Assembly: GCA_017504655.1 (NCBI GenBank)
Contig: JAFVQT010000056.1
Coordinates: 1 to 48,435 of the forward strand
Origin: Clostridia bacterium
GTDB lineage: Bacteria; Bacillota; Clostridia; Christensenellales; Borkfalkiaceae
Length of the DNA stretch: 48,435 nt
Direction: 5' to 3'
Shown here: positions 24,653-32,612 of the stretch, piece after piece
How positions within the stretch are numbered: position 1 is the stretch's first letter
Layout of the letters: each line of letters begins with the position of its first letter
Made by a program: the position numbers and the translations under genes
Notes under the pieces: model-generated
Seen by the model: only the letters and a program-made list of their open reading frames with translations
Told to the model about the DNA's origin: nothing
Databases searched by the model: none

Positions 24653-25126
24653 TTATTGAGTAAGTATCCTGACTCTATCGCACGGAACATCGAGCATCGT
24701 TGTGACAACGTCTAAAACGGACATTTTTACGGTCATACTGTCACTGCAGTCACAAATGATCACTACCCCTGCGATTTGAGGATAAATTTCTCCTAAAACA
24801 ATTGGTTTTCCGCTAACTAATACCGTTGTTGCAGTTTTTGTAATTCTGCCGTTTTCTTCTACCTCTTTTACGTCTTCTGCAACTACCGTCTTTATGCCCT
24901 CATTAACAGTAATTGTAACGGTAGCCCTTTTTACGCCTTTTATTTTTTCTATGCTTTTTTTTAGCTTGGATTCCGTTTGTAAAACGTATCTTTCCGTTTC
25001 GCTTAAAGGGTCGGAATCCTTTTTGCCAAGATTAATAAACGGTACTGAAATTATAAGCGCGATTATTATTGCAATAATTACGTATTCGGGCTTTAGCTTG
25101 AATTTGCCTTTTAAAGTGTTAAGCAT
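24653..25126 (-). CDS. spoIIIAG: Stage III sporulation protein AG
   Basis: The start is ATG 25126, preceded by AAGGTGG; a longer frame from 25150 lacks such a site. The 157-residue protein has a basic N-terminus, a membrane segment (about residues 16-35) and a ring-building domain with VKRATVTITVNEG and a C-terminal stretch ending in VRILTQ. SpoIIIAG forms the large central ring of the mother-cell/forespore channel. It is clearly shorter than the Bacillus protein (about 229 residues). It overlaps spoIIIAF by eight bases. Confidence 0.9.
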   Translation of the reverse strand: MLNTLKGKFKLKPEYVIIAIIIALIISVPFINLGKKDSDPLSETERYVLQTESKLKKSIEKIKGVKRATVTITVNEGIKTVVAEDVKEVEENGRITKTATTVLVSGKPIVLGEIYPQIAGVVIICDCSDSMTVKMSVLDVVTTMLDVPCDRVRILTQ

Positions 25127-25589
25127 AAATTTCCACCTTGCTCTGCTCAACCCCTAAGATTTCTGCTACGTAATTTGCAATTACGTTATTATCTATATGC
25201 GAATTTTCTTCGGGGATAACCAAATTGCTTAAAAATATTTTTACTTTTATAATTTTTAAATTGTCTGTTTCGACAATTACTTCCTCGGCTACCAAGCTGT
25301 TATTTAAAAGTTGATTTTTAAATACGCTTTGATAATACTTTTCAATTCTGCCGTCAAAATATGTGTTCACCTGTGACACATCGGGGGTTACAACGGACGG
25401 CTCATTTTTTAAAACAGCCGAAATATCACCGAAATCAGACGTGTTTTTTAAGGGCGATATTACGCAAAAAAGTAATGCTAAGCTAAACGCGGTACTGACT
25501 ACAGGCTTTAATCTTCCTTGAGGCAGAATCAGCTCCGATAGTGCAATTGCTACCGAGGTTACTATTATTGATAAAATATACGATTTCAT
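25119..25589 (-). CDS. spoIIIAF: Stage III sporulation protein AF
   Basis: The 156-residue product has two N-terminal membrane segments (about 3-19 and 32-48) followed by a soluble domain, as expected for SpoIIIAF, a ring-related component of the SpoIIIA complex. The motif PLKNTSDF follows the second segment. Its ATG lies one base after the spoIIIAE stop and has no ribosome binding site, implying coupled translation. Confidence 0.88.
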   Translation of the reverse strand: MKSYILSIIVTSVAIALSELILPQGRLKPVVSTAFSLALLFCVISPLKNTSDFGDISAVLKNEPSVVTPDVSQVNTYFDGRIEKYYQSVFKNQLLNNSLVAEEVIVETDNLKIIKVKIFLSNLVIPEENSHIDNNVIANYVAEILGVEQSKVEIYA

Positions 25590-25590
25590 T

Positions 25591-26772
25591 TTAAAACATC
25601 ATCTGCGACGAGCAGATAGCCAAAATTATTATTATAACGTACATAAGTGTTACTATTATTACCGATGCTATGGCAAAATTTATTACCGACCCAACCGAAT
25701 TTATAAAAGAAGTTACTCTGAAATCGCTTAACGGCTCTAAAACTGCATTTACAAGCTTTAACGACAGCGAAACACAGGCAATTTCCATAATAGGCTTTAG
25801 CGCAGTGCCGAAAATAACTAAGATTGAAAGCCCACCCAATGCGTTTTTTACTAACAGACCGGAAGCCAAAATCAGGTCAAGACCATCTCTTAAAATTCCA
25901 CCGACAAGGGGGACGGAGCTGTTCACCGTGTATTTAAGCGCTCTTATTGATATTCCGTCGTGTATTCCCGAGGTCAGCCCCCTGACAGTTAAAAATAAAG
26001 AAAACACAGTAGCTATCAGACCGATTATCCACTTTAACGAAGAAGAGGAAAACTGAAACAGACCGTTTAGCTTTATTGATTTGCAAACGTTTGAAATAAC
26101 ACCTATTGCGAGCATGCCTAAAATTACAGGAAAAACAACCTTATTTATTAAGATTACAACGAAATCGGTAATAAAAAGCATAGAAGGATTATAAACGGCA
26201 ACTGCGGAAGTGTTTCCCGTTACCGTCATGAGCGCAAGCATTATGGGAAAAACCGATTGAACTACCCTTCCTACCTTTTCAATTGCATCCTTTGCTTCGG
26301 CTATAAGTGAGTATGCAACCGTAACTACAATACAAACTATTATTGAAAAGCACGCAAAATGAACTATTTCATAAACGCTGTTGCCTATTCTTTCAGGCTT
26401 TATCGAGCTGACAATAGCACTTATCAGCAAAAGAGCAAACAGCGTTATAAATGTTGGAATTTTTTGTTTTATACTAATAAAAAAGGTGTTGAGTAAATAT
26501 TCGGAAAGCGAAGTAAAATCTGCATCAGTTTGTCCTTTCAGCATTTTAAGAAGCTGATCTTTTATTGAACCGTTCCCCTTAATTTCATTCGGAAGCTCTG
26601 AAAGGTAGCTTTCAAATTCGGTTAAATCCAAGCTGTCAATCAAGTTGTTTATTTCGCTTTCCAAATTGACCTCTTCACTGCTTTCTTCAGCTCTTGCAAC
26701 TGTTGGTGGAAAGCTTTTAAATGTAAAAAATACTACTGTTATCAATAGGAAAAATAAAGAAAATCTTTTCAT
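25591..26772 (-). CDS. spoIIIAE: Stage III sporulation protein AE
   Basis: SpoIIIAE is the largest polytopic membrane subunit of the SpoIIIA channel. The 393-residue product starts with a signal peptide-like segment (about 1-28), an acidic region, and then about seven membrane helices. These include the conserved segments VFPIMLALMTVTG, VYNPSMLF and SVPLVGGILRDGLDLI. It overlaps spoIIIAD by four bases (ATGA). Confidence 0.94.
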   Translation of the reverse strand: MKRFSLFFLLITVVFFTFKSFPPTVARAEESSEEVNLESEINNLIDSLDLTEFESYLSELPNEIKGNGSIKDQLLKMLKGQTDADFTSLSEYLLNTFFISIKQKIPTFITLFALLLISAIVSSIKPERIGNSVYEIVHFACFSIIVCIVVTVAYSLIAEAKDAIEKVGRVVQSVFPIMLALMTVTGNTSAVAVYNPSMLFITDFVVILINKVVFPVILGMLAIGVISNVCKSIKLNGLFQFSSSSLKWIIGLIATVFSLFLTVRGLTSGIHDGISIRALKYTVNSSVPLVGGILRDGLDLILASGLLVKNALGGLSILVIFGTALKPIMEIACVSLSLKLVNAVLEPLSDFRVTSFINSVGSVINFAIASVIIVTLMYVIIIILAICSSQMMF

Positions 26773-27155
26773 AATAGACTTACCGTTGTTTGTATGAGAT
26801 TTTCAATTATTGGCGCAGACATCGTTAAAATTAAAATTTTACCGGCAAATACAACCTTATCCGCAATGCTTTTCAGTCCAAAATCCTCAATTGCAGATGC
26901 GCTGAATTCGACCAAATAAGAAATTGCCAAAATCTTAATTGTAAGCTTTAATATGCTACCGTCTAAATATTCGTTTGAAGACAGACTGTTAAAAATGCTC
27001 AGAAAATCGCTTAAGTAGCTCGCCGTCATGGAAAGTAAAATTATTCCCGAGCAAACTGTAAGTGGCATTGCCAGATTTGAATCAGTGCTTTTCAAATAAA
27101 CGATAACAAAAGCGCAGATTAACCCGACGCCTATAATTTTATATAGCTCCATCAA
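26769..27155 (-). CDS. spoIIIAD: Stage III sporulation protein AD
   Basis: The 128-residue hydrophobic protein has four predicted membrane segments and the conserved region KILAISYLVEFSASAIEDFG. SpoIIIAD resembles SpoIIIAC and both are thought to contribute to the membrane core of the channel. The overlap with the genes on either side is four bases. Confidence 0.92.
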   Translation of the reverse strand: MMELYKIIGVGLICAFVIVYLKSTDSNLAMPLTVCSGIILLSMTASYLSDFLSIFNSLSSNEYLDGSILKLTIKILAISYLVEFSASAIEDFGLKSIADKVVFAGKILILTMSAPIIENLIQTTVSLL

Positions 27156-27349
27156 TACAAATTAAATATATCCTTAATCGATTCGAACAAATCGGCAACC
27201 ATGCCTATAACGACGGTTAAAACTATTATAAGTCCTGCCAAGCTGACTAAGGTTGCAATGTCATCTCTGTCAGATTTTTTAAGAATCTGACAAAGCACAG
27301 TTATCAAAATACCTATCGCTGCAATTTTAAAAATTATTTCTACGTTCAT
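27152..27349 (-). CDS. spoIIIAC: Stage III sporulation protein AC
   Basis: This 65-residue protein has two membrane segments with a charged turn (LKKSDRDDIATLVSLAG) typical of SpoIIIAC. Small size and position between spoIIIAB and spoIIIAD support the call. Start and stop overlap both neighbours by four bases. Confidence 0.93.
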   Translation of the reverse strand: MNVEIIFKIAAIGILITVLCQILKKSDRDDIATLVSLAGLIIVLTVVIGMVADLFESIKDIFNLY

Positions 27350-27828
27350 ATTATTATAATAAAAATCGCCATTCCAAAAGAAAAGCCGAGTTTTTGCCCC
27401 ATATTTGAATATTTACTGCTTTTATCTGAGATTTTGCAAAGTTTTTCATTAATTAATTCGTCGTACAAATTTAAATTTTCTATTTCGGAATCTGAATTTC
27501 CCGTGCCTAAGGAATTAAAATAATCCACTAAAAACTGTCTGTCTTCTATGCTTGTCCAAGAAGGGAAATAAAGCTCGCTATTGCTTTGCATGGACGATTT
27601 TGACAATTTAAAGCTACTTAGTACAGTGCAAAAATCCTCATTGTTGCATTTATAATCAAGCAATTCTATTAAACTGTCGCGCTTAAATTTCAAATTTTGC
27701 TTTAAATGTAGATTAAATCTTAGCAGGCACTCGAAAAAGCTCAGCTCGTAAAGATATTTAGAGGTTATTTTCTTGCCGATCAGTGTACATGTAACGACGG
27801 TTATCAAGCCTAAAATAAATTTAACCAA
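27346..27828 (-). CDS. spoIIIAB: Stage III sporulation protein AB
   Basis: The 160-residue product has an N-terminal membrane segment, a central helical domain and a C-terminal membrane segment, a layout related to the GspF platform protein of type II secretion. The stretch LGTGNSDSEIENL matches the conserved LG-T-D region of the family. It overlaps spoIIIAA by 19 bases. Confidence 0.9.
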   Translation of the reverse strand: MVKFILGLITVVTCTLIGKKITSKYLYELSFFECLLRFNLHLKQNLKFKRDSLIELLDYKCNNEDFCTVLSSFKLSKSSMQSNSELYFPSWTSIEDRQFLVDYFNSLGTGNSDSEIENLNLYDELINEKLCKISDKSSKYSNMGQKLGFSFGMAIFIIII

Positions 27829-28661
27829 TCTCGCTCCTTATAAATTTTTTCTATTTTAAATTTGTTCAACAGCACGATAATATCAAACGTATTATTCTTA
27901 ATAATTGAAGATAAATCCTTCTTTTTTAAAAGGTTTTCTAAATTTTTGGCATGAGCTGAAGCAACTACCATTACCCCTGAGCTTTTAGCAAATTCAATGC
28001 TTTTGCAATCTGTTGCGTCCATAATCTCATCCGTAATTATAACGTCGGGATTGTATGCTCTTATACCGTTATAAAAACCAAATTCTTTATTTGCAAATCT
28101 TATTACGTCACTGCTTTTTCCGAGGTTAAAGCTTCCGTTACATCCAAGCTCGTCCCTTTCGTCAACGAATAAAACGTTTAAGCCGAAATTATCTGAGTAC
28201 GCACGTCCCAAATCCCTTATAAACGTCGTTTTTCCGTGGAACGGTGGGGATATTACCAAACAGCTTACTGCATTTTGCAAGGTCTTTATCAGCGGGTCAC
28301 TGCATCCGTATGCACAGTTTGGAAATCTTATACAAAGCGAGGTGAAATTCTTTATGGAAACAACGCTCCTATCACTTATAACCACTTCACCGCACACTCC
28401 AACCCTTTCACCGTATTTTGAGGTTATAAACCCTTGCTTTAAGCTTGACTCAACACTGAATATTGAGTGGTTGCATAGGCGCATAAATATTTGATCAAGC
28501 TCACGTCTGTCAATTTTGCAGTTTAACTGCTTTGAATATACTCTTATTCCGTCACAGCCCTTTACGGTTATGGGCTTGTCTGCTCTTATTCTTACCTCAT
28601 AAATTGTAGCAAAACTACTAAATATCTCTGTTTTTAAACGGTTTGATAAAAAGTCCAGCAT
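27810..28661 (-). CDS. spoIIIAA: Stage III sporulation protein AA, secretion-type ATPase
   Basis: The start is set at ATG 28661 with GAGG six bases upstream; an ATG at 28742 would start inside a terminator. The 283-residue product is the cytoplasmic ATPase of the SpoIIIA channel, related to type II/IV secretion ATPases. It shows YEVRIRADKPI near the N-terminus, a P-loop reading SPPFHGKTTF, the Asp-box VDERDE and the Walker B-like PDVIITDEIM. The P-loop differs from the usual GPPxxGKTT in having Ser for the first Gly. Lys and Thr are kept, so activity is plausible. It heads an eight-gene operon. Confidence 0.93.
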   Translation of the reverse strand: MLDFLSNRLKTEIFSSFATIYEVRIRADKPITVKGCDGIRVYSKQLNCKIDRRELDQIFMRLCNHSIFSVESSLKQGFITSKYGERVGVCGEVVISDRSVVSIKNFTSLCIRFPNCAYGCSDPLIKTLQNAVSCLVISPPFHGKTTFIRDLGRAYSDNFGLNVLFVDERDELGCNGSFNLGKSSDVIRFANKEFGFYNGIRAYNPDVIITDEIMDATDCKSIEFAKSSGVMVVASAHAKNLENLLKKKDLSSIIKNNTFDIIVLLNKFKIEKIYKERDWLNLF

Positions 28662-28686
28662 ACTTGTCCTCAGCCTGTCTTGATAT

Positions 28687-28714
28687 ATTTTATGCGCAAG
28701 GCTAAAAAATAGAA
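28687..28714 (-). promoter_or_regulatory. Candidate sigma-E promoter of the spoIIIA operon
   Basis: On the minus strand TTCTATT (28714-28708), 13 bases and CATAAAAT (28694-28687) resemble the sigma-E consensus (KMATATT, CATACAMT). The -10 matches seven of eight positions. SpoIIIA is sigma-E controlled in Bacillus. Confidence 0.45.
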
Positions 28715-28749
28715 CAAAAAAAATGCGATGCATAAAATGCACCGCATTT
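28714..28749 (-). terminator. Terminator of the trmB-DUF1538-P-II operon
   Basis: A 12-bp stem (28721-28732 with 28738-28749, one G-T pair) and a 5-base loop are followed on the minus strand by T residues. Confidence 0.88.
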
Positions 28750-28761
28750 GCTTTAGACTGA

Positions 28762-29094
28762 TTATTCTTCCTTTTCGTCGAGTGTTGAAAAGGTTGTACC
28801 TATAACGTCTTCAACAGGCATAGAAAAACAAATTCCTCTACCTAACGTATTAAGCCCGGCCGTTTCGATAATAGATTTCATTATGTCAATCTTATGCTTA
28901 ACCTCAGTTAATATTAATACGACCTCTTTTTCTTGTTGAAGAGTAAGACCGAAAAGCTTTTCTACGCTGTGGTCACCCGTTCCCCTTGCGTTTAAAATCG
29001 TACCACCCTTTGCGCCTGCCTCTCTCGCAGCCTCCATAAGGTTTGATGCGTAGTCTTTATTTATAATTGCTACTATTAATTCAAATTTACTCAT
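28762..29094 (-). CDS. P-II-like regulatory protein 2
   Basis: The 110-residue protein has the P-II fold pattern: AREAGAKGGTILNARGTG, then FGLTLQQEKEVVLILT, and a C-terminal LGRGICFSMPVEDVIG. The T-loop is short and lacks the uridylylated Tyr of GlnB. It is therefore a P-II-like sensor of the kind that binds small ligands such as nucleotides and controls a membrane partner. It overlaps the other P-II-like gene by four bases, and both follow a DUF1538 membrane protein, the likely target. The ligand is unknown. Confidence 0.85.
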   Translation of the reverse strand: MSKFELIVAIINKDYASNLMEAAREAGAKGGTILNARGTGDHSVEKLFGLTLQQEKEVVLILTEVKHKIDIMKSIIETAGLNTLGRGICFSMPVEDVIGTTFSTLDEKEE

Positions 29095-29444
29095 AATTTA
29101 CCTCCCGTAAGATTCATACCGCTTAAAATTTGTAAAGTCGCAGGTCCACCTACGCTCGTTATAGGAATTGTAAAGGCTATACCGTTTCCCTTTTTTAAAA
29201 TATCAAATTCATTTGTTAAAATTTCTTTAACCTTTATGACGGTTTCTTGAGTTACGGTAGAAAAAACAATGCTTTTTTCAGAGTGTCCTACGCCTAAAAC
29301 GTCTAAAAGCTCAGATTTTGCAGTTCCTTCTGCTCTAAACACGTGAGGAAAATTTACGCCTAATTGCTCAAGCTTAGATAAAAGCTTTTCCGTTTTGTTA
29401 CGGTCGATTATGATCATCATAACCTTTAAAATGCTCTTTCCCAT
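29091..29444 (-). CDS. P-II-like regulatory protein 1
   Basis: This 117-residue protein starts with a beta strand (LKVMMIIID), then a helix and HVFRAEGTAKSEL, and ends with GNGIAFTIPITSVGG, the same G-x-G-I-x-F-x-x-P pattern as its downstream partner. Apart from that motif the two proteins share little sequence. They may form mixed trimers or sense different ligands. The ribosome binding site AGGAGG lies inside the end of the DUF1538 gene, so expression is tightly linked to it. Confidence 0.8.
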   Translation of the reverse strand: MGKSILKVMMIIIDRNKTEKLLSKLEQLGVNFPHVFRAEGTAKSELLDVLGVGHSEKSIVFSTVTQETVIKVKEILTNEFDILKKGNGIAFTIPITSVGGPATLQILSGMNLTGGKL

Positions 29445-29446
29445 AA

Positions 29447-31132
29447 TTATTCCTCCTTATTTAGACTGCTCCTACGTTTTATGTAGCGTGTGAGCTCTGC
29501 TCTTTTATTATTTAATTCTTGTTTTAAAATGTCAATTTCTTCTTTTAAATTTTTAATCTTCTCGTCTACGCCCTCTTTAATCAATGTCTTTGCCTTACTT
29601 GGATCTGCAAAAATATCAAGATTGATAATTTCGCCTTCGTGAGTAAGCATATCTGCAAAGTATCCGCTTGCAACTCTCTTTTGGCGAGAGGTTTTAATTT
29701 TATAGACAAGACCGATAATTTGAATAGCAAGCAAAGGGGTCATTGCAACGAGCGCAACAACGCCAAACGTTTGAGTTACGCCTAATGCACCGCTGACCGT
29801 AAGCGCAGCACCCGAGGCAAACGGTAAAAGGAAGGTTGCGGTCATAGGACCTGATGCTACACCGCCCGAGTCGAACGCAATACCCGTAAAAATTTCGGGA
29901 ACAATAAACATCATTGCAAGTGCGATTGCGTAGCCGGGAACAATAATCCAAAGCAAATTAATCTGTGTGATAACTCTGAGCATTGCAAGGCCAACTGCCG
30001 CAGCCATTGAAATTGCAAGTGTAAAAAGCATCGTTTTTGAGTTTATAACACCCTCTGTAACGTCCTCAACTTGATTTGCAAGCACGTGAACCGCAGGCTC
30101 TGCAAAAACGATAAATAAGCCGACTAACATTCCGATTGGTATTATCGACCATTTGTTTACTGTTGCAAGAATTGTACCAATATGAGAGCCGGTAGGCATA
30201 AAGCCTGCATTTACACCCGTAAAAAACAGAGTTAAGCCTAAAACAGAGTAAAAAATACCGACTAAAATTTTGACTAAGGTTATGTTGTTGAGCTTTAACG
30301 ATACAACTTGAAATATAATGAAAAATACTACAATCGGCGTAAGGGATTTTAAAACGTTTAAAAGCTGTGACGGTATAAGTCTGAAATAATGTGATAACAC
30401 CGCGCTAAAGCTATTAAAAGCAACAGCATCGTAGCTTTCGCTGTGAGGTGTCGTGTTGTTTATCAGCCCAAAGACCAAAACAAGGAGTATCGGACCTACT
30501 GAGCAAATACCGATAGTGCCAAATTCGCTGTCCTCTTGACCGCTACCGGCTAAAACACCTGTAACACCGGAGCTGAGAGCTATGATAAAGGGTACGGTGA
30601 TTGGACCTGTAGTAACGCCACCTGAATCAAACGAAAGCGGTATTATTCCGTCATTTATAAAATAAGCAATTAAAACTATAGTAAACAATAAGCCGTATAG
30701 GCCTAAAAGCAGAAATTTTAATTTAATTCTGAACACTATACGCAAAATTGCGATAAGCATAAATGCTCCAACGCCTATTGCAATTATAACTGTAAGAGAG
30801 GGAACGCCAGCCTGAGCCTCTAAAACAGCAAGGTCGGGCTCTGCGACGGTAATTATAACGCCCAAAATAAAGCTCATAAGAAGTATGTACCAAATCTTAC
30901 GGCTTTTTGTTACCTTTGAGCCTATATGCTCACCTATCGGTGTCATTGCCGTGTCAACGCCGAGCGTATAAAAGCACATGCCTAAAATCAGCAAAACTGA
31001 CCCCGTTATAAACGATATTAAATTAAACGTGGGCATAGGCGTAGTAAGAAAATTTATAACTACGACTATCAGCGATATTGGAAGGACGGACAAAACAGAT
31101 TCCTTCAATTTCTTTAGAAATATACTGTTCAA
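29447..31132 (-). CDS. DUF1538 family membrane protein with internal duplication
   Basis: The 561-residue product has about 12 membrane segments and a cytoplasmic C-terminal tail (about 480-561) that looks coiled-coil. Two halves repeat the same motifs about 250 residues apart: TPIGEHIG (64-71) and PTGSHIG (313-319); AEPDLAVLEAQ (97-107) and AEPAVHVLANQ (344-354); FDSGGVTTGP (168-177) and FDSGGVASGP (420-429). Duplicated charged motifs within helices are typical of transporters. Together with two P-II-like genes it probably forms a regulated permease. The start is a TTG at 31132 overlapping the trmB stop, ten bases after GGAGG. Function and substrate are unknown to me. Confidence 0.85.
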   Translation of the reverse strand: MNSIFLKKLKESVLSVLPISLIVVVINFLTTPMPTFNLISFITGSVLLILGMCFYTLGVDTAMTPIGEHIGSKVTKSRKIWYILLMSFILGVIITVAEPDLAVLEAQAGVPSLTVIIAIGVGAFMLIAILRIVFRIKLKFLLLGLYGLLFTIVLIAYFINDGIIPLSFDSGGVTTGPITVPFIIALSSGVTGVLAGSGQEDSEFGTIGICSVGPILLVLVFGLINNTTPHSESYDAVAFNSFSAVLSHYFRLIPSQLLNVLKSLTPIVVFFIIFQVVSLKLNNITLVKILVGIFYSVLGLTLFFTGVNAGFMPTGSHIGTILATVNKWSIIPIGMLVGLFIVFAEPAVHVLANQVEDVTEGVINSKTMLFTLAISMAAAVGLAMLRVITQINLLWIIVPGYAIALAMMFIVPEIFTGIAFDSGGVASGPMTATFLLPFASGAALTVSGALGVTQTFGVVALVAMTPLLAIQIIGLVYKIKTSRQKRVASGYFADMLTHEGEIINLDIFADPSKAKTLIKEGVDEKIKNLKEEIDILKQELNNKRAELTRYIKRRSSLNKEE

Positions 31133-31800
31133 GTTAAGTACGCCTCCAACCTGTAAATAGGCTTGCCCTGCGATGAAAAAAGCCTTTCATACTCAGTTTC
31201 AATGTTTCCTTTAAAGTCGGAATTATGTAAGTCTAAGCTTACGTTTTTTATTTTAAATCCGTTTTCACTTAAAGACTCGATGGAAAACTCAAAAAAGCCT
31301 GCGTTATCCGTCTTTAAATGTATTTCTCCGTCTTTAGCAAGTAAGGCCTTGTATATAGATAAGAATCTATGATACGTTAGCCTTCTGTTTCTGTACGTAT
31401 GCTTTGGATACGGGCAAGAAAAGTTTAAAAATATTCTCTCGACAGACCCGTTTTTAAGATAGTAGCCAAGATTTTCTGCAGAACAGTTTAAAAATTTACA
31501 GTTTAAAGGCTTTTCAATTTCAGCCCTTTCGCATGCAGAAAGTATAACGTTGCTGATTTTCTCAACGGCAATGACGTTTATGTTTGGGTTCAGCTTGGCT
31601 GTTTGCAAGGCAAACTGCCCCTTACCGCAACCGATTTCAAGCCATATGGGGTTGGGATTTTTAAAAACTTCTTCTAAGTTTAGTATATTGAATCTGTCTT
31701 TAACGTCCTTATGATAAAATTCCTCACCCTCTATATAAAGCAAGCTGTTTTTACATAAAGCAAGTCTTTCTTCCAGGTTATTTTTTCTGCGCATTCTCAT
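31129..31800 (-). CDS. trmB: tRNA (guanine-N7-)-methyltransferase
   Basis: TrmB methylates G46 in the tRNA variable loop. The 223-residue product has the S-adenosylmethionine loop LEIGCGKGQFAL (about 56), AVEKISN after it, the substrate-binding region FLNFSCPYPKHTYRNRRL and TEYERLFSSQGKPIYRLEA at the end. In most TrmB proteins the FSDPWPK motif has Asp and Trp; here it reads FSCPYPK, a notable change. There is no ribosome binding site; a strong promoter ends nine bases upstream of ATG 31800, with a second ATG at 31794. It is the first gene of the DUF1538/P-II operon. Confidence 0.9.
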   Translation of the reverse strand: MRMRRKNNLEERLALCKNSLLYIEGEEFYHKDVKDRFNILNLEEVFKNPNPIWLEIGCGKGQFALQTAKLNPNINVIAVEKISNVILSACERAEIEKPLNCKFLNCSAENLGYYLKNGSVERIFLNFSCPYPKHTYRNRRLTYHRFLSIYKALLAKDGEIHLKTDNAGFFEFSIESLSENGFKIKNVSLDLHNSDFKGNIETEYERLFSSQGKPIYRLEAYLT

Positions 31801-31809
31801 AATAAGTAT

Positions 31810-31838
31810 ATTATACAGATAATACCTTAAAAAGTCAA
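31810..31838 (-). promoter_or_regulatory. Sigma-A promoter of trmB with near-zero leader
   Basis: On the minus strand TTGACT (31838-31833), exactly 17 bases and TATAAT (31815-31810) lie nine bases before the first ATG, so the mRNA should have only about three leader bases. Confidence 0.7.
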
Positions 31839-31854
31839 TATAATTGTCATTATA

Positions 31855-31879
31855 AATAAAATAAGCCCTAAAGGGCTTA
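31855..31879 (-). terminator. Terminator of the spoIIA operon
   Basis: TAAGCCC (31862-31868) pairs with GGGCTTA (31873-31879) around TAAA; on the minus strand it runs into a T-rich tract just after the sigF stop. Confidence 0.82.
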
Positions 31880-31880
31880 C

Positions 31881-32603
31881 TTAAATTTGCATTTTAAATT
31901 GGTTAATTATTTTGTTTTCAATTCTTGAAACCTGAACCTGCGATACACCTAACTCCTTTGCAATTTCACTTTGCGTGTTATCCCTGTAATATCGCATTAT
32001 TATAATTTTCTTTTCTCTTGGCGGAAGCTTTTCAATCATACTCTTTAAAAGTATTTTATCAACCAAATCCTCTTCTCTTTCGTCTGACGGTATTTTATCG
32101 CCTAAAACGCTTGAAGTATCGCCATCCTTGTCGTCTATAGGCTCTTGAAGAGATAGAGGTACCTTTGTGCTGTCAAGAGCAATAACTACGTCTTCCTTGT
32201 CGATTGATAGGGCAAGTGATATTTGCTCGATTGACGGTGCTTCTCCCTTTTGCATGCTATAGCTTTCTACGTATTTACCTATTGCATAGGCTTGCGATTT
32301 TATAATTCGGGAAACCTTTATTACTCCGTCGTCACGTAAAAACCTCTTTATTTCGCCAATAATCATAGGCACTGCGTACGTTGAAAAAACAACTCCAAAG
32401 CTCTCGTCGAAATTTTTTATTGCCTTTAAAAGTCCTATACAGGCAAGCTGATACAGGTCGTCGTATTCAACGCCTTTACCTTTAAAACGCTTAATAATAC
32501 TTTTAAGCAATAAGACGTTGCTCTCCAGCACCTTTGCCTGAGCATCCTTATCACCGTTTTTAGCCTTGCTGACGTATAGTAAAGTCTCTTCGCTACTGAG
32601 CAT
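31881..32603 (-). CDS. sigF: RNA polymerase sigma factor, forespore sigma-F
   Basis: Sigma-F is the first forespore-specific sigma factor. The 240-residue product has region 2 (EYDDLYQLACIGLLKAI and FSTYAVPMIIGEIKRFLRDDG), region 3 and region 4 with a helix-turn-helix (SEIAKELGVSQVQVSRIE). Position directly after spoIIAA and spoIIAB separates it from the paralogous sigma-G. It starts ten bases after spoIIAB and ends the operon. Confidence 0.96.
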   Translation of the reverse strand: MLSSEETLLYVSKAKNGDKDAQAKVLESNVLLLKSIIKRFKGKGVEYDDLYQLACIGLLKAIKNFDESFGVVFSTYAVPMIIGEIKRFLRDDGVIKVSRIIKSQAYAIGKYVESYSMQKGEAPSIEQISLALSIDKEDVVIALDSTKVPLSLQEPIDDKDGDTSSVLGDKIPSDEREEDLVDKILLKSMIEKLPPREKKIIIMRYYRDNTQSEIAKELGVSQVQVSRIENKIINQFKMQI

Positions 32604-32612
32604 AGTAACTCC

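Noticed and set aside
28662..28742. Longer SpoIIIAA start with a signal-like N-terminus
   Set aside because: It would begin inside the terminator of the preceding operon. SpoIIIAA is cytoplasmic, and a good ribosome binding site precedes ATG 28661.
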